Origin: CAWULT01 sp963923455
GTDB lineage: Bacteria; Acidobacteriota; Vicinamibacteria; Vicinamibacterales; UBA2999
Length of the DNA: 24,847 nucleotides
NCBI GenBank assembly: GCA_963923455.1
Contig: CAWULT010000066.1
Location: forward strand, 1-24,847
Direction of reading: 5' to 3'
Of the stretch, positions 14,633-21,912 are shown piece by piece. Below the pieces are notes generated by a model. It saw nothing but the letters and a program-made list of their open reading frames with translations, was not told the origin of the DNA and made no database searches. A program made the translations under genes and the position numbers. The stretch's first letter is position 1, and every line of letters begins with the position of its first letter.

Positions 14633-15424
14633 TCAGTGTGCCGCGGGCGCCCCTTCCACGAAGGCGACGTGGTTGGCGATGGTGCGATAGCCCATGCGGG
14701 CGTAGACGGGCCGCCCGGCCTCGGTGGCGTGCAGCACCGTGGGCCGCATCCCGTGCCGCCTTGCGGCCACCTCGAGCGACCGCCGCATGACCGCCTCCGC
14801 ATAGCCGCGGCGCTGATGGGACTGGAGCGTGGCCACCATGGCCACGTAGCGGCAGCCGTCTACCATCATCACGGCGCTGCTGGCGACGGGCACGCCATCG
14901 GCCAGGCCGAGCATCGGTACGTGCGCGGCCCAGAACTCCGGCGTGAACGACGGCTTGCAGGCCTCGAGGTCCATGCCGTACGCGTTCGCGTTGACGTCGA
15001 TGATGGCATCGCACGACGCACGGTCGTGCGGCTCGGCGATGGAGAGCCCGTCCGCCCGTGCCGCGGGCGGGGCCACGTCGTCGGCCGCCATGCCCGTGAG
15101 CGTCAGTGCCGGGGCGAGACCGCAGGGCTCGAGGACAGCCGCGGCATCCACGCCCGGCTCCAACAACTCCCGCGTCACGATGAACAGCCACGGCACGCCC
15201 GCCCCGGCGGCCCACTCACGCGCCCGACGTGCCCGCGACGCGAGGGCGTCCGCCGTGAGCGGCCCTCCGCTCGGGAGCGCCACGTTGAAGAAGGGGTTCG
15301 GCAGGCCGCTGAAGACGAAGTCCACGCCGCCAGAGGACTCGCCGCGGGGCGCGGGGCCGCGCGCGCAGAGCACGCGCCACGCTTCGTGGAACTGCGACAC
15401 GCTGAGGGTGACGTCGTCGGTCAT
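14633..15424 (-). CDS. GNAT-family N-acetyltransferase (two-part, 263 aa)
   Basis: A protein of 263 residues. ATG 15424 is supported by GGGAGG 5 nt upstream. The C-terminal half has the acetyl-CoA pyrophosphate loop in VATLQSHQRRGYAEAVMRRSLE (Q-x2-R-G-x-A type), preceded by a substrate-side strand (GVPVASSAVMMVDGCRYVAMV) and followed by ATEAGRPVYARMGYRTIANH, the usual late GNAT strand and helix. The N-terminal ~120 residues (FHEAWRVLCARGPAPRGESSGGVDFVFSGLPNPFFN) look like a degenerate, substrate-recognising GNAT half, as in other double-length members. Family role: transfer of an acetyl group from acetyl-CoA to an amine or hydroxyl; cytoplasmic. The downstream partner is the mutase-like membrane protein, so an aromatic amine or hydroxylamine substrate is conceivable but unproven. 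Confidence 0.82.
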   Translation of the reverse strand: MTDDVTLSVSQFHEAWRVLCARGPAPRGESSGGVDFVFSGLPNPFFNVALPSGGPLTADALASRARRAREWAAGAGVPWLFIVTRELLEPGVDAAAVLEPCGLAPALTLTGMAADDVAPPAARADGLSIAEPHDRASCDAIIDVNANAYGMDLEACKPSFTPEFWAAHVPMLGLADGVPVASSAVMMVDGCRYVAMVATLQSHQRRGYAEAVMRRSLEVAARRHGMRPTVLHATEAGRPVYARMGYRTIANHVAFVEGAPAAH

Positions 15425-15485
15425 GCGGGCCTCCCGCCGGATGCGCAGGGAATGCTACCAGGGGTTTCGAGCGGACGTGCCGCGG

Positions 15486-16034
15486 TTACGGCACGCGCCG
15501 CATCGGCAGGTGTGGAATGCCGTCCTCGACGTAGCCCTCGCCGTCGCGGACGAAGCCGAACGACTCGTAGAAGGGCTGCAGATACGTCTGCGCCCCGATC
15601 CGGATCGGCACGGGCCCGTACGACCGTTCGACGGTGGCGATGGCCTGACGCATCAGCTCGCGCCCGAGGCCGCGACCACGTGCGGCCTTGGCCGTGACGA
15701 CACGCCCGATGACGGCCACGTCGCCGCGGACGCCGGGCCTGAAGATTCGCGCGTACGCCACCACGAGCGCCCGGTGCACGGCATAGAGGTGCGTGGCCAT
15801 GCGGTCGAGCCCGTCGGCGTCCTCGTAGGCGCACTGCTGCTCCACGACGAACACGTCCTGCCGAAGCTGCAGGATGTCGTACAGCTCGGCCGGCGTCAGG
15901 TCCGCGAACGCCTTGTGCGACCACTCCACGGCGATCGGCGGCCGCTCGCCCGGCGCGTGGGTGTGTTCATGATCGGGCGTCAGCACGCCGCTCGCGGCCG
16001 CGCCGCACATGCCTCGACAACAGTCCATCGACAT
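15486..16034 (-). CDS. ElaA-like GNAT acetyltransferase with Cys/His-rich N-terminal extension
   Basis: A protein of 182 residues. From about residue 36 it follows the ElaA pattern: VEWSHKAFADLTPAELYDILQLRQDVFVVEQQCAYEDADGLD, then the acetyl-CoA site VIGRVVTAKAARGRGLGRELM (R-G-x-G-L-G) and IRIGAQTYLQPFYESFGF. The E. coli relative is about 150 residues long. The extra first ~34 residues (MSMDCCRGMCG...DHEHTHAPGERPP) carry three Cys and three His and may bind metal, or may mean the true start is the internal GTG just before EWSHKAF. A Shine-Dalgarno-like GAGGTAGG precedes ATG 16034, supporting the long form. Substrate unknown. It is 48 bp from the SGNH hydrolase gene upstream. Confidence 0.85.
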   Translation of the reverse strand: MSMDCCRGMCGAAASGVLTPDHEHTHAPGERPPIAVEWSHKAFADLTPAELYDILQLRQDVFVVEQQCAYEDADGLDRMATHLYAVHRALVVAYARIFRPGVRGDVAVIGRVVTAKAARGRGLGRELMRQAIATVERSYGPVPIRIGAQTYLQPFYESFGFVRDGEGYVEDGIPHLPMRRVP

Positions 16035-16082
16035 TCGTCCAGCCTACCTCAGACGCGGGCCCGCAAGGTCCGCGGACGACGC

Positions 16083-17453
16083 CTACCGACCTCGAAACAG
16101 CGACAGGTCGATGGTGTTCGCCACCGCCTGGTAGCCGGCCGCGTTCAAGTGCAGGTGGTCACCCGGGTCGTACTTGGCCAGGATCTTCGTCGGGTGGTCG
16201 GGATCCCGCACGGCCGCGTCGAAGTCGAACACGGCGTCGTACGCCTTGCTGAATCGAATCCACTCGTTGAGGGCCCGACGCTTGGCTTCCCCTTCGGGCG
16301 TCCAGTAGTTCGCGCCCTCGAACGGCGTGAGTGTGGCCCCGTAGATGGTGATGCCCCGCGAATGCGCGCGCGCGATCATCTGCTTGTGCCCGGCGATGAG
16401 GTCCGACGCGCTGGGCGACGCGTTCTGCCGCGCCTGCCCGATGTCGTTGATGCCCTCCAGGACGATGACGTGGGTGACGCCCGGCTGCGCAATGACGTCG
16501 CGGTCGAATCGCGCAAGCGCGCTGGGGCCGTTCCCCTCGTTCAGCACCCGGTTGCCGCCGATACCGGCGTTCAGGACGGCCATGTTCAGGCCAGCGGCCG
16601 CCAGGCGGCGGGAGAAGTGATCCGGCCACCGGTTGTTCGTGTCGATCGTGGAGGCCGTGCCGTCCGTGATGGAGTCGCCGAGCGCCACGATGGCGCCTGC
16701 CTGCCGGGGCGCCATCACCTCGACACGCGTGAGGAAGAACCAGGTTGCGGACACCAACCCGTCCGTGCGGCGATACGCCGTCGTCGCCTCCACGGGCATG
16801 GTGATGGCACCCGCATGGTTGCCGGGCGGCGACACGTAGTTCGTTTGCCACGACGCCGGATGCGTGGTGACTGGAGACTTCATGGCTGCCGTGTCGTCGG
16901 GCAGGTACAGGTCCACCGCGAGGTCCGCAAACGCCCTGGCCACAAGGTCCACAGGGTCGCTGACGAGCACGGCGCCAGCCGCCACCGTGGCCTGGGCTTC
17001 GCCGCCAAACGTGAGCACGCGACTGGACTGAGGCACGATGGACGCATCCTTGTCCCTCAGCGCCACCTGCGCTGCGCCAATGCGCAGGGGAACCGTGCCG
17101 AACGTGTTCGACAGCACAACCCGAAAGCGGGAGCCACCCACCGTGATGCGCGCAACCTGCCGCAGCGTTTGATTGCGGACGTGCAGCGGCGACTGGCCGC
17201 CAACGGCCAGCACCTGGCCAGGGGCCACCGTCAGCACCGCAGGAGGAAGTGCGGGGGCCTGCCCATCGGCGCCTGTAGGGGGCGTTGGAGCCTGTGCCGC
17301 AGGTGCGTCAACGCGAGCGGTGGATGAGGAGAACCACGTCCCGAGCCAGTGCTGGTCGTCTTGAGCACGCTGGCCGAGAGCTGGTTGTTGCGCTGCAAGG
17401 ACCGCGAGGGCCAGCGCGAGCCAGAGCATCAGAGGGCGTTGTTGGGTGCGCAT
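16083..17453 (-). CDS. Secreted SGNH/GDSL-family esterase or hydrolase
   Basis: A protein of 456 residues with a signal peptide (MRTQQRPLMLWLALALAVLAAQQPALGQ). The SGNH blocks are complete. Block I is VALGDSITDG with nucleophile Ser261; block II is NAGIGGNRVL (Gly299-Gly300); block III is LEGINDIG (Asn336); block V is GDHLHLN with Asp432 and His435. The ~200-residue N-terminal region (TWFSSSTARVDAP; LRQVARITVGGSRFRVVLSNTFGT; GAITMPVEATTAYRRTDGL) is a beta-rich accessory domain usual in secreted bacterial SGNH proteins related to rhamnogalacturonan acetylesterase or lipase. Predicted to remove acyl groups from polysaccharide or lipid outside the cytoplasm. It starts 49 bp after the toxin gene; no terminator is visible between them. 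Confidence 0.88.
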   Translation of the reverse strand: MRTQQRPLMLWLALALAVLAAQQPALGQRAQDDQHWLGTWFSSSTARVDAPAAQAPTPPTGADGQAPALPPAVLTVAPGQVLAVGGQSPLHVRNQTLRQVARITVGGSRFRVVLSNTFGTVPLRIGAAQVALRDKDASIVPQSSRVLTFGGEAQATVAAGAVLVSDPVDLVARAFADLAVDLYLPDDTAAMKSPVTTHPASWQTNYVSPPGNHAGAITMPVEATTAYRRTDGLVSATWFFLTRVEVMAPRQAGAIVALGDSITDGTASTIDTNNRWPDHFSRRLAAAGLNMAVLNAGIGGNRVLNEGNGPSALARFDRDVIAQPGVTHVIVLEGINDIGQARQNASPSASDLIAGHKQMIARAHSRGITIYGATLTPFEGANYWTPEGEAKRRALNEWIRFSKAYDAVFDFDAAVRDPDHPTKILAKYDPGDHLHLNAAGYQAVANTIDLSLFRGR

Positions 17454-17502
17454 CGTCTTGTCTACTTCATCGAGGGACTGTCCCCCGCAGGTGCAGCGCG
17501 CG

Positions 17503-17850
17503 CTAGGAGTCGTCGCTGGTTGCTTCTGTAGCCGACACTCGAACGACTTGCCCTGACTGGATCGTCGACAGAGCCACCAGCGCCGCCGGCACTACGGGCA
17601 CGAGGTCCTCGAGCGCATTGCTCTCGGCAACCAAGACGACGATGCCGAGGGCAACGCTTCGAAGATTCTGCTGATACTCGAGGTTGTGATCGGCAGTCAC
17701 GAACGCCTCGAACCCAGCCTCGACGGCGAGACGAAGCAACGCCCCGTTCTTCGTGCCGGCCCAGCGCTGTTGCTGAACCGTCCGGACCTCGTGGTTTACG
17801 AGGTAGCCAGCCAGTTGGCGCGGCAGTTGCTCGTCAAGCAGAACGCGCAC
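17503..17850 (-). CDS. DUF5615 PIN-like toxin of a DUF433/DUF5615 pair
   Basis: A protein of 115 residues. It starts MRVLLDEQLPRQLAGYLVNHEV, with the acidic pair Asp6-Glu7 that begins the PIN-like active site. AGTKNGALLRLAVEAGFEAFVTADHNLEYQQNL follows, with the second acidic site in TADHN. This is the DUF5615 family, related to PIN-domain ribonucleases and normally encoded just after a DUF433 antitoxin. Here its start overlaps the antitoxin gene's 3' end by 17 bp, indicating translational coupling. Predicted role: RNA-cleaving toxin, or remnant of one, restrained by the partner. Length and motifs are typical and nothing looks broken. Base composition is visibly lower in G+C than the flanking genes, in keeping with mobility. 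Confidence 0.83.
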   Translation of the reverse strand: MRVLLDEQLPRQLAGYLVNHEVRTVQQQRWAGTKNGALLRLAVEAGFEAFVTADHNLEYQQNLRSVALGIVVLVAESNALEDLVPVVPAALVALSTIQSGQVVRVSATEATSDDS

Positions 17851-18058
17851 GAGAATTCAGAGCCTCGTGTGCGGCCTCCAGCGCCGCCACGGCTTGCTCA
17901 CGCGACACCGATGGAAACGAGTCGAGGAACTCGTCGAGCGTGTGCCCGCGCTCCAGATAGTCAATGAGGTTGCGAAGCGGCACGCGCGTCCCCTGGAACA
18001 CGGGCGTTCCGCCAAGAATCTCGGGATCGCTGTGAATGACCGTTTCCAAACTAGGCAT
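17834..18058 (-). CDS. DUF433 antitoxin
   Basis: A protein of 74 residues. It contains HSDPEILGGTPVFQGTRVPLRNLIDYLERGHTLDEFLDSF followed by SVSREQAVAALEAA, the full DUF433 pattern: a short winged or helix-turn-helix-like fold considered the antitoxin and probable autoregulator of DUF5615 toxins. ATG 18058 is preceded by AGGAAGG. The C-terminal extension EALNSRARSA overlaps the toxin start. The pair begins 41 bp from one end of the attC-like site, in the position expected for the next cassette in an integron array. No attC was found after the toxin gene, so membership of a cassette is not shown. Confidence 0.85.
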   Translation of the reverse strand: MPSLETVIHSDPEILGGTPVFQGTRVPLRNLIDYLERGHTLDEFLDSFPSVSREQAVAALEAAHEALNSRARSA

Positions 18059-18098
18059 GCCTTCCTCGTTCGGATTCTAGCCCCTGGGCCGTAGTGAT

Positions 18099-18167
18099 GC
18101 CTAACGGCAGTGCTCGCCAGCGGCCGCTCAGTTCGCGCTCCGCCATCTGGCGCAGCACATGTTAGGC
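18099..18167 (-). mobile_element. Integron attC-like recombination site (69 bp)
   Basis: Read on the minus strand, the site starts with GCCTAAC (RYYYAAC box, R'') and ends with its exact complement GTTAGGC (GTTRRRY box, R'). Inside, GTGCTGCGCCAG pairs with CTGGCGAGCAC over 11 bp, leaving one extrahelical G on the R'' side. That side is where the orientation-setting unpaired base sits in known attC sites such as the aadA cassette. The loop is about 26 nt. The site lies 7 bp after the stop of the Mrr-type gene in the same orientation, exactly where a cassette's attC belongs. No integrase gene, attI or second attC was found in the window. Confidence 0.75.
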
Positions 18168-18174
18168 GGCGTGC

Positions 18175-19068
18175 CTACTTCGTGAATTGATCGAAGAATC
18201 CCGCATCCAGCTCAAAGGTCCGCTGGGGTTTCAGACCCAGCTCAAGTTGCTCCAGCATGTTCACGAGCTTCTCACCGTCGACCAACTCGATCGGGGGCAC
18301 GCCGTCTCGGACGGCCTCCTTCCGCGCGTCGGACGTGAAAGAGCCCGTGGTGATGATGATGCCCTTGTCCGCCCTACCCATCATGGCGCCCCTGAAGTCC
18401 CGAACCTGGCTGGGTGTCACCGAGCCTGTGTAGCGCTTGCACTGAAAGAGCACCTTGAAGCTCACAAGGGGGTTCACCTGCAGGATGCCGAGACCGTCGA
18501 TGCCGCCGTCCCCGGAACGCCCAGTGATGGTCACCTCTTCGAATCCGGACTCGCGCAGGAGCCGCTGGCAGAACCGTTCAAAGCCGGCGGGCGGGAGGGC
18601 CAGCAGCTTGGCGGCCACGGCCTCTCTGTAATTGATGAACGTATGCTCAGCTTCGGTTGTGGGGGCGACCTGCTCGTCAGTGGCCTGGGCATCCGTCGGC
18701 GACGAGGCCTTGCCTCGCGACTTGCCAAACTCGACCGCGACCGTCCGATAGATCTCCCGAGCCTGCGCCGGAGATACCTTCCCGAGAGCGCGCGCCTTCT
18801 CGGTCAGCGTCCACACCCCATGGCGAGATGCGTCGATGTAGCCACCCTTCGCCAGGTAGAACCGCGCCCAGTGGACCTGGTTCTCGAACCGAGATTGAAC
18901 CCCACTGGGTAGCGGACGCGCCTGCTCCTCCTCGGAAATACTTAGAGCCTTCGCGATGGCTGCGCGTACTTCCTCGGGCCGGCCCGAACCGCCCAGCTCG
19001 CCCAAGGCGGAGATGACCGGTCCGACGAATCGAACAAACTCTGGAGCGGAATCAGCCTGCTTCGCCAT
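18175..19068 (-). CDS. Mrr-type restriction endonuclease (PD-(D/E)xK)
   Basis: A protein of 297 residues. Residues ~8-95 are an Mrr N-terminal winged-helix domain (PEEVRAAIAKALSISEEEQ...RFENQVHWARFYLAKGGYIDASRHGVWTLTEKA). After a charged, poorly conserved linker (~115-145), the catalytic domain has GFERFCQRLLRESGFEEVTITG, GDGGIDG (Asp187 and Asp191) and FQCKRY (Gln209-x-Lys211), the modified PD-x(n)-QxK site of Mrr nucleases. GIIITTGSFTSDARKEA is also typical. Family role: cleavage of modified, usually methylated, foreign DNA; cytoplasmic, no partner methylase needed. The attC-like site directly after the stop suggests it is, or was, an integron gene cassette. The ribosome site is weak (AAAGAGAAG). 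Composition is lower in G+C than neighbours. No upstream cassette boundary was found. Confidence 0.88.
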   Translation of the reverse strand: MAKQADSAPEFVRFVGPVISALGELGGSGRPEEVRAAIAKALSISEEEQARPLPSGVQSRFENQVHWARFYLAKGGYIDASRHGVWTLTEKARALGKVSPAQAREIYRTVAVEFGKSRGKASSPTDAQATDEQVAPTTEAEHTFINYREAVAAKLLALPPAGFERFCQRLLRESGFEEVTITGRSGDGGIDGLGILQVNPLVSFKVLFQCKRYTGSVTPSQVRDFRGAMMGRADKGIIITTGSFTSDARKEAVRDGVPPIELVDGEKLVNMLEQLELGLKPQRTFELDAGFFDQFTK

Positions 19069-19204
19069 CTTCTCTTTCGGTCAATTCAGCCACCTAGACG
19101 TTTCCGATGAGCCGCGCCCGAAACACGCGCACCCTGCTGAGGGGCGTCGGCTCAATCTGAAGGTCATGCCGCGCCCTCAAGTAGACCGCTACTTCTTCGT
19201 CTGC

Positions 19205-19219
19205 TCGCAGCGAACCACG
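19205..19219 (+). repeat. TCGCAGCGAACCACG repeat, copy 1
   Basis: A 15-bp match, in the same orientation, to the copy at 19453-19467; the first 14 bases also match the complement of 19324-19337. Confidence 0.6.
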
Positions 19220-19323
19220 GCAACGTCTCGGCACCGCTGACGACGCGAACCTATTGAATGGCCGCATCCTAGCACGCGACCGACCACAGCCCGGACCCGC
19301 TGAATGGCTGCAAGCGCCGCTGG

Positions 19324-19337
19324 GTGGTTCGCTGCGA
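19324..19337 (-). repeat. TCGCAGCGAACCAC repeat, copy 2 (inverted)
   Basis: An exact 14-bp inverted copy, placed nearly midway between copies 1 and 3 (starts 119 and 129 bp away). Confidence 0.6.
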
Positions 19338-19452
19338 CCGTCGCAACCAACCATGATTCACAGCACACGGGGACATCGCGACAAGTCCCTGACACAACGG
19401 GGGTGTACTCTTGAACGGGCGCTGAGAGGCCCTCTCGGATCGCTGCAGGGCT

Positions 19453-19467
19453 TCGCAGCGAACCACG
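19453..19467 (+). repeat. TCGCAGCGAACCACG repeat, copy 3
   Basis: An exact 15-bp direct copy of 19205-19219, in the same gene-poor stretch. Confidence 0.6.
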
Positions 19468-19552
19468 AACCGCCCATGAGCGCGCAGCGCATCGCCGGAC
19501 CTGCGCCTGTGAGGGAGACGCGCCGGACAACGTCAGACTCCCCCTAAACGCA

Positions 19553-19580
19553 AAGAGGCGGGCCCAAAGGCCCGCCTCTT
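19553..19580 (-). terminator. Intrinsic terminator of the molybdenum hydroxylase operon
   Basis: A perfect 12-bp stem (AAGAGGCGGGCC / GGCCCGCCTCTT) with a 4-nt loop, 55 bp after the large-subunit stop. Read on the minus strand it runs into TTTGCGTTT. This is the strongest hairpin I saw in the window. It also separates the operon from the accessory stretch. Confidence 0.8.
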
Positions 19581-19635
19581 GTGACTACCCACCTCCCGCA
19601 AGCCGCGAGGCCCGCCGGGTATCGACGCTCTCGTC

Positions 19636-21912
19636 CTACACCAGCTTCGTGTTCTTGATCGGCAGCTCCCGCACGCGCTTGCCGGTGGCCGCGAAGATCG
19701 CGTTGCCGAGTGCCGCGATCACGGGTGGCACACCCGGCTCGCCCACACCGGTCGGCAGCGCGCCGCTGTCGACGAACGTGACGTTCACCTGCGTGGGCGC
19801 GTCGTTCATGCGCGCCACCTGGAAGCCGTTGAAGTTGCTCTGGACGATCCGCCCGTTGGCGGCGGTGATCTCGCCGCTACGCGCCAGGCCCACGGCCATC
19901 ACGGCCGCGCCCTCGAGCTGCGTGCGCACGCGATCGGGGTTCACGATGAGGCCGGCATCGATCACCTGCTCGATGCGCGGCACCTTGAAGCCGCCCCGGC
20001 TGTCGACCTCCACCTCCACCACCGACGCGACGTAGCTGTTGAAGGCGCGGTGCGCGGCGATGCCCATGCCGCGGCCGTTGCCCTTCGGGCGCTTCGCCCA
20101 GCCCGCCTTCTCGGCCGCCACCTCCAGCACCTTGCGGAGCCGGCGCGTGTCGACCGGGTACTTGTCGAGCGGCGCGCCGTAGTTGGAGTAGTCCACACCC
20201 TGCGCCTTGAGGTCGAGGTTCTTGCCCGGCCCGAGCAGGTCGAGCAGGAACTCGAGCGGGTCGCGGCCGGCCGCGTGGGCCATCTCGTCCACGAAGCTGC
20301 CCGAGGCGAACACATGGAAGTTGTTCGTCACCGCGCGGAACCAGCCGATGCGGACGTTGGCGTCGGCCTTGCCGTTCTCCCCGCGCAGGTTCGGCACGTC
20401 GTAGGGCATGTCGGTCATGCCCATGTCGAGCTCGAAGCCGAGGGGCTCGTTGGCGTTGGGCACGAAGGTCGACGCAATCGGCTGGAACACCGAGCGGTAC
20501 AGCCACGCCGTGGGCTTGCCCTTTGCGTCCACCGCGGCCTTGTGGTACACGGCGGCAGCGGCGTGGTAGAAGTCGTGCTTCAGGTCGTCTTCGCGCGTCC
20601 AGATCACCTTGACCGGCTTGCCGAGCTTCTTCGACAGCACGGCCGCCTCGGCCGCGAAGTCGGGCTTCGACTTGCGCCCGAAGCCGCCGCCGAGCAGCGT
20701 GACGTGGCACGTCACGTCTTCCTTCTTGATGCCGAGTGCCGCGGCCACCGTCTCCTGCGCGGCCTGCGGGTTCTGCGTCGGCGTCCACACCTCGACCTTG
20801 CCGTTCCGGAAGTCGGCCACGGCGGCCGGCGGCTCCATCGCCGCGTGCGCCAGCATCGGCGTGGAGTAGGTGGCTTCGAGCACCTTGCCGCCCTTGGCGA
20901 ACTCGGCGTCGACGTCGCCGATCTTGCGCACCACCTTGGCGGGCGACTGCGCGGTCTTGATCAGCGTCTGCTTGAACGTGGTGGAGTCGAAGCCGGCATT
21001 CGGGCCGTCGTTCCACGTCACCTTCAGCTTCTTGCGGCCCTGCAGCACGGCCCACGTGCTGTTGCCGATCACGGCCACGCCGCCGAGCGGCTGGAAGTTC
21101 GGCGCGCCCTTCATGGGATCGAGCGTCACCGTTTCCTGCACGCCACGCACCTTGCGCGTCTCGCTGTCGTCGAGCGACGCCACCGTGCCGCGCACGACGG
21201 GCGGGTGCTCGATCGAGGCGAAGAGCATGCCCTCGCGGTAGATGTCGAGGCCGAACGGCGCCTTGCCGGTGGTGATGTCGCCGAGGTCGTAGATCGGGCG
21301 TTCCCGCCCGACGAACTTCCACTGGTCCTTCGCCTTGAAGCGCAGGTCCTCGGCCTTGGGCACCGGCAGCTTGGCCGCGGCCGGCACCAGCGCGCCGAAG
21401 CCCAGGCGGCGGTTCGACGCGGCGTGGATCACCTCGTGGTTGGCCACGGTGATCTGTGCGGCCGGCACGTTCCACTGCTGCGCGGCGGCGGTGACCAGCA
21501 TCGACTTCGCCGAGGCGCCCGCGCGCCGGAAGGCGTCGTAGAAGTCGCGGATGGACCGCGACCCGTCGGTGTTCTGGTCGCCGTACTTCGTGTCACCGAG
21601 GCCCTGCTCGATGCGGACGCGGCCCCAGTCCGCGTCGAGCTCGTCGGCGGCCACGAGCGGCAGCGAGGTGCGGATGCCGGTGCCCATCTCGGACCGGTGG
21701 GTCACGATGAACACGGTGCCGTCGGGCTCGATGCCGAGGTAGACGCTCGGGTTGAGCGCGGCGCTCTGCGCCCGCGTCTTGACGTTGGGGTCCTGCGCGA
21801 AGGCCGACTCGGGGAACACCTGCGAGGCCACCACGAAGGCGCCGGTCGAGAACAGGCCGCCCAGGAAGCGGCGGCGGCTGACGTTTTCGATGCCGAGATC
21901 GAGCAGGGTCAT
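19636..21912 (-). CDS. Molybdopterin-dependent oxidoreductase large subunit, IorB-like, Tat-exported
   Basis: A protein of 758 residues. ATG 21912 is chosen because it overlaps the small-subunit stop as ATGA and gives a Tat signal (SRRRFLGGLFSTGAFVVASQVFPESAFAQ, RRR at 13-15). The xanthine-oxidase-family molybdenum domains are seen in GTGIRTSLPLVAADELDADW, LGGGFGRKSKPDFAAEAAVL and near the C-terminus PTGVGEPGVPPVIAALGNA, where Glu725 is the conserved catalytic base. Length and the duplicated-domain order fit isoquinoline 1-oxidoreductase beta or related periplasmic aldehyde oxidoreductases. Predicted to hydroxylate an N-heterocycle or oxidise an aldehyde in the periplasm, passing electrons through the iron-sulfur subunit. 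No FAD subunit or XdhC-type cofactor chaperone is encoded nearby. The substrate cannot be assigned. Confidence 0.9.
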   Translation of the reverse strand: MTLLDLGIENVSRRRFLGGLFSTGAFVVASQVFPESAFAQDPNVKTRAQSAALNPSVYLGIEPDGTVFIVTHRSEMGTGIRTSLPLVAADELDADWGRVRIEQGLGDTKYGDQNTDGSRSIRDFYDAFRRAGASAKSMLVTAAAQQWNVPAAQITVANHEVIHAASNRRLGFGALVPAAAKLPVPKAEDLRFKAKDQWKFVGRERPIYDLGDITTGKAPFGLDIYREGMLFASIEHPPVVRGTVASLDDSETRKVRGVQETVTLDPMKGAPNFQPLGGVAVIGNSTWAVLQGRKKLKVTWNDGPNAGFDSTTFKQTLIKTAQSPAKVVRKIGDVDAEFAKGGKVLEATYSTPMLAHAAMEPPAAVADFRNGKVEVWTPTQNPQAAQETVAAALGIKKEDVTCHVTLLGGGFGRKSKPDFAAEAAVLSKKLGKPVKVIWTREDDLKHDFYHAAAAVYHKAAVDAKGKPTAWLYRSVFQPIASTFVPNANEPLGFELDMGMTDMPYDVPNLRGENGKADANVRIGWFRAVTNNFHVFASGSFVDEMAHAAGRDPLEFLLDLLGPGKNLDLKAQGVDYSNYGAPLDKYPVDTRRLRKVLEVAAEKAGWAKRPKGNGRGMGIAAHRAFNSYVASVVEVEVDSRGGFKVPRIEQVIDAGLIVNPDRVRTQLEGAAVMAVGLARSGEITAANGRIVQSNFNGFQVARMNDAPTQVNVTFVDSGALPTGVGEPGVPPVIAALGNAIFAATGKRVRELPIKNTKLV

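Larger units (their letters stand above)
19069..19552. other. 484-bp stretch without a recognisable gene
   Basis: Between the Mrr start and the terminator I find no protein that I recognise. Open frames of 80-115 codons on both strands overlap one another and have no ribosome sites or family motifs. The stretch contains three copies of TCGCAGCGAACCAC (two direct, one inverted). A TAGGAT box on the minus strand at about 19266-19271 could belong to a promoter for the endonuclease, but no convincing -35 was seen. It may be decayed mobile DNA. Confidence 0.5.

Noticed and set aside
17431..17505. A possible attC after the toxin gene (GTTGGGT at 17441-17447)
   Set aside because: The box is inside the SGNH hydrolase coding start, and no RYYYAAC box with pairing arms was found at the right distance.
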